Assembly (NCBI GenBank): GCA_021202985.1
Contig: JAJQCA010000045.1
Location: 5,750 to 43,408 of the forward strand
DNA: 37,659 bases
From: Alistipes sp.
GTDB lineage: Bacteria > Bacteroidota > Bacteroidia > Bacteroidales > Rikenellaceae
Direction: 5' to 3'
Under the pieces are notes generated by a model. The model saw nothing but the letters and a program-made list of their open reading frames with translations, made no database searches and was not told the origin of the DNA. This document shows positions 32,423 through 37,659 of this stretch, one piece after another. Numbering within the stretch: the first letter of the stretch is position 1; each line of letters opens with the position of its first letter. Both the position numbers and the translations under genes were made by a program.

Positions 32423-35422
32423 ATGAAGCATATTATAGCTGTGTGGGTGTTTTGTTCCTTCGCGCTTCTTTCGGGCTGTCGTTCCGAGCCGGACGTAGTG
32501 GCAGCCACGCAGGACGGAAATACCAGGACACTCGACATAACGGTAAAAGCCGCGGGCCTGGGAGATTACTCTCCCGAGCTGTTGGCCGGCGAGGCGAAGA
32601 TATCAGAACTCGACATTTTGGCATTCAACGCCGCCACTGGCGACGAGACGTTCCTCTTCCGGGTGACGCCGCTTTCGCAAACCGAAATAGACGAGACCAC
32701 GGTCCGTATCACGGCCGAAGTCCCGTGCGTTACAACCACCTACGATTTCGTTTTTATCGCCAATGCAGGGGACCAGCTCGACGCGCTGGGCGATATCCCC
32801 GCCGGTACGGCCAAAGAGGATATCACGTCCGCACTGCTCCACTCCGGCGGCGGCTGGACGGGAGACTTTACCCTCCCGATGTGGGGTGAGAGCCGGGTCT
32901 ACATCCCAAAAGGCACTTTCTCTGCTTATTTTACCGTCAATATGATTCGTATGGTCTCCCGTGTGGACGTGCTGTTGAGCGACGAAATAGACGGCAGCCT
33001 CTTCGAACTGGCCGCCGTGGAGCTCCATAACGCCTACGGCTCGGGCCATATCGCCCCCGCCGCGGAAAATTGGGACGAAGAGAACCTTTGCGTCACCGCC
33101 CCCACCGCACCGCAGGGCGCGACTGTCGCCGGCTCACCCGAGGCCTACACCCCCGACGAGGAAAAGAGCGTGAAAGGTATATACGCTTACGAACGCCCGG
33201 CCGGGGAGGTCTACGACGAGACCGGTTTCCTGTTGCTGGGCGGTTATTACGACGGCTCGGATGTGCTTACATGGTACCGCATAGACTTCCTGGACGACCC
33301 GGACGAACCGTTCTCATACCGGCCCCTCCTGCGTAACCACCTTAACCTTATAAATATCACGGACGTTACCGGTGCCGGTTTCGAAGAGAGGGAGGACGCT
33401 ATAAAGAGCGTCCCGGTCAATATGTCGGCTTCGGTTACCGAGTGGAACATAAGCGACGGGGATCTCGTGATTTACGGGTCGCACCTGCTGTCGGTGAGCA
33501 GGAACAACATCGTCACGGGAAACGACGCCACCGCGTCGATACCCGTCACGGTCCTTACGGACTATCCCGGAGGCTGGACGGCCCGGGTAGACTCTTCCGG
33601 GGGCGGCTGGCTCTCCATCACCGAACCTTCCCCGCCCTCCGGTGCGGCCGGACAGGAGGTCGTGCTCGTTATGGCGACCGAAGAAAACGGAACTGGTGCC
33701 GACCGCACCGGCACAGTGCTGATAGAGGTGGGAAGGATAACCTACGAGTTGTATATAACCCAGTCCGGTGACGCCGATATGGAACTTTACGTTACCGACG
33801 CGGGAGGGAACCCGGTAACCGAACTGATTTTTATCTCCGACAGCAACGACCTCGAAGTGGAAGCGCAGACCGTGAATGTCCTCTGGAAGCCTACTGCGGA
33901 GTACTGCGCCCTCTCGCAGACCGGCGGCCCGGAGCCGTTCGTCCACCACGCCTCGTCCGACGCTCCGGGGGTGAGTGTAACCTCGCTCAGCGGCGGGACC
34001 GCCACCCTCAGCATCCGCCCGCAGGCGTTCACGCCGGCCGAACTCGCGGCAAACCCCGACATTGAACGTACGGCCACGGTTGATTTCATCGTGGCCAACA
34101 GCTCGGGCTACACAATGCACACCGTCGCCCTGCACCACGCCAATTATGACCTGCGCGTGGAACCGGTGCGCCTGAACTATAAGACCGGGCGCGACTACGT
34201 GGCCAGCGTAATCACAAACGGCACATGGTCGCTCGCCTCGGTCGAGGACCCCGAAGGGATTCTGGAAACCTACACGGCGGATACTGCAGCCGACACCTTT
34301 ACCTTCCGGATAAAAGAGGGTATGGAGTATTTCGACAAGCTGGCCGTGGCCAATTTCGTATCGATAGAGCGGCCGTCGCTCACTGCGCAACTGCCCATCC
34401 GCGCCACCGAATCATTTCCGAACAGTTATATGGTAAAGCATAACGAACAGGTAACCATACCCACCCACAACATCGCCCCGGTATGGCGCGACCTGCTCGG
34501 CGAAACCCTCTCGGGTAATTACGAAATAGCCGTGCTGGCCCGCGACCGGCAGGAGATAAACCTATCGAACATCTCCCTCGCGGACGGGTACATAACCGCC
34601 ACGGCGGGAAGCGGCAATATCAACCAGGACGGTAATATAATCCTGGCCGCCTACGAGTCGGGCCGCATTGTATGGAGCTGGCATTTATGGGTCACTTCCT
34701 ACGACCCCGACAACGGCGGCGAGGTATACTCTTACAGCCCGGGCGGCGGCGTTACCAACGTGTTCATGGACCGGAACTTAGGGGCATGGAATACCGATAT
34801 GAACGTGGTGAACTCCATCGGCTACTACTACCAGTGGGGCCGCAAGGACGCCCTTCCGCCCCCGAGGGAAAAGGCCAACCCGTGGGATTACTCCGTGGTT
34901 ATCGACTATTGGGTGAACAACAGTTGGGTTTCGGCGATACCCAAAATCGCGGTTACTTCCGACCGGACGGCTAACCTTAAGAATTCGATTACCAACCCGT
35001 TCGGTTTTATAACCGCCGATCCGGACGGCCTCGGAGACTGGTATACCACCGTCCCGGGTGACCGGAACGATTACCTCTGGTCGGACGAAGACGGGGACAA
35101 GGGCGTCTTCGACCCGTGCCCCGAGGGATGGAGGGTGCCGCGAACGGTGGCCGGCTATTCCCCGTGGCAGGGGGTTCCGGCGCCGACGGTCTACGCAAAT
35201 TCGTATTTCCACTGGAGTACACTCGGTAGTTATCCCACCTCGGGTTACAAATCGGCCGAAGACGGAAACCATACCGCCCTCGGAGGGGCTTACCTCTGGA
35301 CCGCGGACCCATCGGGTACGGCAGCGGCCGGGCTGTACGTTAACGACAACGGCGCGGTAAACCATTCTTACGGCGGGAATGTCCGCGCGGCGGCTCAACC
35401 GGTCAGGTGTGTAAGAGAGTGA
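32423..35422 (+). CDS. Fimbrillin-like lipoprotein with BACON and FISUMP domains
   Basis: Surface lipoprotein of 999 aa, probably part of a pilus-like or adhesin assembly; the specific role is unknown. The signal peptide ends in a lipobox (FALLSG-C19). Residues about 25-335 resemble the FimA/Mfa fimbrillin family (ISELDILAFN, PMWGES, VNMIRMVSRVDVLL and LLRNHLNLINIT near the end). Residues about 355-450 form a BACON domain (GGWTARVDSSGGGWLSI, ITQSG). About 455-590 match the paralogue at 35757. The C-terminal 200 residues form a FISUMP-type domain (VFMDRNLGAWN, YYYQWGRKDA, DPCPEGWRVP near 896, ending in QPVRCVRE). ATG 32423 is preferred to 32408 because the signal peptide starts there. Confidence 0.82.
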   Translation: MKHIIAVWVFCSFALLSGCRSEPDVVAATQDGNTRTLDITVKAAGLGDYSPELLAGEAKISELDILAFNAATGDETFLFRVTPLSQTEIDETTVRITAEVPCVTTTYDFVFIANAGDQLDALGDIPAGTAKEDITSALLHSGGGWTGDFTLPMWGESRVYIPKGTFSAYFTVNMIRMVSRVDVLLSDEIDGSLFELAAVELHNAYGSGHIAPAAENWDEENLCVTAPTAPQGATVAGSPEAYTPDEEKSVKGIYAYERPAGEVYDETGFLLLGGYYDGSDVLTWYRIDFLDDPDEPFSYRPLLRNHLNLINITDVTGAGFEEREDAIKSVPVNMSASVTEWNISDGDLVIYGSHLLSVSRNNIVTGNDATASIPVTVLTDYPGGWTARVDSSGGGWLSITEPSPPSGAAGQEVVLVMATEENGTGADRTGTVLIEVGRITYELYITQSGDADMELYVTDAGGNPVTELIFISDSNDLEVEAQTVNVLWKPTAEYCALSQTGGPEPFVHHASSDAPGVSVTSLSGGTATLSIRPQAFTPAELAANPDIERTATVDFIVANSSGYTMHTVALHHANYDLRVEPVRLNYKTGRDYVASVITNGTWSLASVEDPEGILETYTADTAADTFTFRIKEGMEYFDKLAVANFVSIERPSLTAQLPIRATESFPNSYMVKHNEQVTIPTHNIAPVWRDLLGETLSGNYEIAVLARDRQEINLSNISLADGYITATAGSGNINQDGNIILAAYESGRIVWSWHLWVTSYDPDNGGEVYSYSPGGGVTNVFMDRNLGAWNTDMNVVNSIGYYYQWGRKDALPPPREKANPWDYSVVIDYWVNNSWVSAIPKIAVTSDRTANLKNSITNPFGFITADPDGLGDWYTTVPGDRNDYLWSDEDGDKGVFDPCPEGWRVPRTVAGYSPWQGVPAPTVYANSYFHWSTLGSYPTSGYKSAEDGNHTALGGAYLWTADPSGTAAAGLYVNDNGAVNHSYGGNVRAAAQPVRCVRE

Positions 35423-35756
35423 TTCGAAATGAGCTGATTGCGGCAAGGCCGCATTGAGGGGCGGCTATAGGTTCATTTAAATGGGCACCGGTCGGGTAGC
35501 GGCATTTGCCAGGGATCATTCAGGCAGGGGACCGGAAAGGGTGGGGCGTTCGCTTGGCGCCTGAGGCTGTTCCGGGGCCACAAACAAAAGACGTTCATCC
35601 GAAAGGAGGACTGCCCCCGCACCCCGTAAGGTGCACCATTAATATGACGGTGGTCACGGTGCGGCGGCCTTTGTCACGGCAGGAGGGAAAAACCGGTCCG
35701 GCGAGGGTGGATGGCGTTAACTAATAAGGAGATAATTGCCGCTATATAAAGTATTA
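35423..35756. other. Intergenic region between the two fimbrillin-like genes
   Basis: No gene is supported. TGCGGC (35439-35444) pairs with GCCGCA (35448-35453) just after the first gene, but without a U-tract. The last 40 bases are AT-rich, with no consensus promoter. The two genes might be co-transcribed. Confidence 0.4.
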
Positions 35757-37472
35757 ATGAGAAATAAAGATATGAGGTATATAATATGTTTTTGTTTGGC
35801 GGCATTAGCCGCGCTGGGATGCTCACGAGACGGGGAACCGTCCGCGGAATCCGGCGGCGAGGCGATTGCGGATGTGGTTTTTACCGCAGGGTACCCGGCC
35901 CACGCGCTGGCGACCCGGGCAGGCGGCGGAGCGATAACGGAGCTGGACCTGCTCGTCTTCCGGGTGGAGGGCACCGGGGAGGTGTTCGAACAGAGGACCA
36001 CGGTTAATTCCTTTACCGTGGACGACGGGGAGGTGAAATTCCGCGTCAAGCTCGTCATGGGTGACCACCCACGGCGGTTCGTACTGCTTGCCAACAGTTC
36101 CGCGGCGTTCGACGCTTTGGGCACCCTTAGCGGTACGGAAACTAAAGACGAACTGCTCGGCCGCCTGACCGACGGGAGGGACGGAGTGTGGGACCCTGCA
36201 AGCCCGATTCCCATGTGGGGCGAGACGGTAAACACTTACGTCATTTCGCAGGCTCAGGCCCGGGTGTCCGAACCTATCAGCCTGCTGAGAATGGCGGCCC
36301 GCATCGACCTGGAGGTTTCCGGAGCGGTGGGCGCCGAGGTGTTCGACCTTACGGCCGTCTTCCTCTATAATGCCAACACCCGGGGCGCGATAGTCCCCCT
36401 GCCTGCGAACCGTGACGGCACCCTGCCGCTGGTTACCGCCCCCACGATACCACCGGGTACGACGACGGCCGCCTCACCCCACGAATACTCCGTACCTGCC
36501 GGCGATAACTCTTGCACAGAAATCTACGCCTATGAAAAGCAATACTCAGCCGACCCGTCCGGGGCGCTGTTCCTCGTGCTGGAGGGTTATTATAAAGGAA
36601 GCGACCGGAAGTCCTATTACCGGGTCGACGTTCTTCGGGAAGTGGACGGCAAGGCGCCGGCGGGCCTGCTGCGCAACCACCTGTACCGGCTCATGGTGAC
36701 GGAGATCAATGCCCCCGGGGCCGCGACGGCGGCCGAGGCGTTGATTTCCGATGACGCGCAGGTGACGGTGCGGTACGAAGTGTGGGACGAGTGCGATCTC
36801 GCGCTCTATTTCGACGGGCAAAATATGCTGGTTATAAGCCAGCCCGGATGGACCGTTCCCCGCACGGCGGGAAGCGGAGCCGTATCGGTGTATACCGACT
36901 GCGAGGGGGGATGGACCGCCGGGGTCACCGCCGGTGGGGGTTGGCTTTCGATTGACGGACCTGCGGCCGGAGCTGCCGGCACACGTTCCAATTTGTTTTT
37001 CACAGTTACCGCCAACGACAGCGGAGCCTCACGCACCGGTACTGTCACCGTCACCGCCGGCAAGTTCACGGGCGAGGTGACCGTGACGCAGACCGCCGGA
37101 GAGGCGCTCTCCGTAGCCGTGGTGGATGCCGCGGGCGACCCGGTCGACGAACTGTTGTTCGCGGCGTGGCCGGGCAGCCTATCGTCGGCCCCGCAGCAAT
37201 TCACGGTAGAGTGGAGTCCCGCCTCGGCGCTGTGCATAATTCAGCCCGGGGCCGGGGAGTTCGCTTACGGCGACGATTCGGACACGCCCGGCGACGGTGA
37301 ACCGGCCTACGGCGGGAGCCGGACCTATACCGTCCGCCCGGTCCCGTTCACGGCGACAGACGTTGCCGGGCATTCTTATCTCGAACGGGTATTGCCCCTG
37401 CGGTTCTATGTCGTCCACGAAGGCGAAACCGTCACCTGTTCGCTCGTCCTGAGGCAGGTTTATTCCCATTAG
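35757..37472 (+). CDS. Second fimbrillin-like BACON lipoprotein
   Basis: Paralogue of the preceding protein, 571 aa, with a lipobox signal (LAALG-C22). The N-terminal fimbrillin-like part (ITELDLLVFR, PMWGET, LLRMAARIDLEV, LLRNHLYRLMVTEIN) is followed by a BACON domain with GGWTAGVTAGGGWLSI near residue 383, the same position as in its paralogue. A further beta domain (DAAGDPVDELLF to the end) matches about residues 455-590 of the first protein. It lacks the FISUMP domain and stops at QVYSH. ATG 35757 is chosen because it supplies a basic n-region; ATG 35772 is also possible. The last 57 codons are repeated in frame after the stop, so this stop may be a secondary event in a longer gene. Confidence 0.78.
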   Translation: MRNKDMRYIICFCLAALAALGCSRDGEPSAESGGEAIADVVFTAGYPAHALATRAGGGAITELDLLVFRVEGTGEVFEQRTTVNSFTVDDGEVKFRVKLVMGDHPRRFVLLANSSAAFDALGTLSGTETKDELLGRLTDGRDGVWDPASPIPMWGETVNTYVISQAQARVSEPISLLRMAARIDLEVSGAVGAEVFDLTAVFLYNANTRGAIVPLPANRDGTLPLVTAPTIPPGTTTAASPHEYSVPAGDNSCTEIYAYEKQYSADPSGALFLVLEGYYKGSDRKSYYRVDVLREVDGKAPAGLLRNHLYRLMVTEINAPGAATAAEALISDDAQVTVRYEVWDECDLALYFDGQNMLVISQPGWTVPRTAGSGAVSVYTDCEGGWTAGVTAGGGWLSIDGPAAGAAGTRSNLFFTVTANDSGASRTGTVTVTAGKFTGEVTVTQTAGEALSVAVVDAAGDPVDELLFAAWPGSLSSAPQQFTVEWSPASALCIIQPGAGEFAYGDDSDTPGDGEPAYGGSRTYTVRPVPFTATDVAGHSYLERVLPLRFYVVHEGETVTCSLVLRQVYSH

Positions 37473-37659
37473 GGTTTCCCGGTCGGTGGTGAACCGGCCT
37501 ACGGCGGTAGCCGGACCTATACCGTCTGCCCGGTCCCGTTCACGGCGACAGACGTTGCCGGGCATTCTTATCTCGAACGGGTATTGCCCCTGCGGTTCTA
37601 TGTCGTCCACGAAGGCGAAACCGTCACCTGTTCGCTCGTCCTGAGGCAGGTTTATTCCC
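37296..37659 (+). repeat. 192-bp tandem duplication of the gene's 3' end
   Basis: Bases 37296-37467 recur at 37488-37659 with only two differences (GGG to GGT, silent; CGC to TGC, Arg to Cys). The offset is 192 bp, exactly 64 codons, so copy 2 is in the same frame as copy 1. They are separated by the TAG at 37470-37472 and a unique 15-nt stretch. Copy 2 runs to the last base of the window, so the real number of copies is unknown. Confidence 0.9.

Overview
The window looks like chromosome of a GC-rich member of the Bacteroidales; an Alistipes/Rikenellaceae-type gut commensal is my best guess. The grounds are a one-protein hybrid two-component regulator, GH78, GH106 and GH109 glycosidases, lipoproteins with fimbrillin-like, BACON and FISUMP features, a bifurcating-type [FeFe] hydrogenase, and promoters of the Bacteroidales TTG-N19-21-TAnnTTTG type. 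No rRNA, tRNA or CRISPR array was seen. I assign no species.

Layout. (1) 133-8625: an exported rhamnose-glycan cluster with a GH78 alpha-L-rhamnosidase (minus), and, divergent from it, a sialate-O-acetylesterase-like esterase and a GH106 lipoprotein. (2) 8839-12700: a block of hairpin-rich intergenic repeats interrupted by an AT-rich 2.9 kb segment (9443-12341). That segment has an 8-bp direct repeat at its ends, imperfect terminal inverted repeats and an IS1595-family transposase. It also carries a promoter with a large pseudoknot-capable RNA, an outer-membrane beta-barrel gene, a 61-codon gene with its own promoter, and a 34-codon ORF built around a long palindrome. I read it as one IS1595-type element with passenger genes. 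(3) 12881-15108: a dicarboxylate/glutamate-type symporter and a lone ccsA. (4) 15481-19659 (minus): hydB-hydA-hydC of a trimeric NAD-linked [FeFe] hydrogenase, with hydB split by a single-base frameshift. (5) 19969-23551: a GNAT acetyltransferase, a KDG-kinase-like PfkB sugar kinase and 6-phosphogluconate dehydrogenase. (6) 24137-26662 (minus): GH109 alpha-N-acetylgalactosaminidase-like lipoprotein plus an N-acetylhexosamine-kinase-like protein, suggesting GalNAc (mucin or blood-group A type) use. (7) 27877-31943 (minus): a hybrid two-component system sensor/regulator, also split by a one-base frameshift. (8) 32423-37472: two paralogous fimbrillin-like BACON lipoproteins. The last 172 bp of the second is duplicated in frame beyond its stop codon and runs to the window end.

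How the parts fit. Three exported or lipid-anchored enzymes would release rhamnose and acetyl groups from a glycan. GH109 would release GalNAc, which the kinase would trap as a sugar phosphate. KDG kinase and Gnd feed sugar acids into central metabolism, and the hydrogenase disposes of fermentative electrons. No SusC/SusD pair lies in the window, so transport partners are elsewhere or absent. The most unusual object is the IS1595-type element with its structured RNA and small genes.
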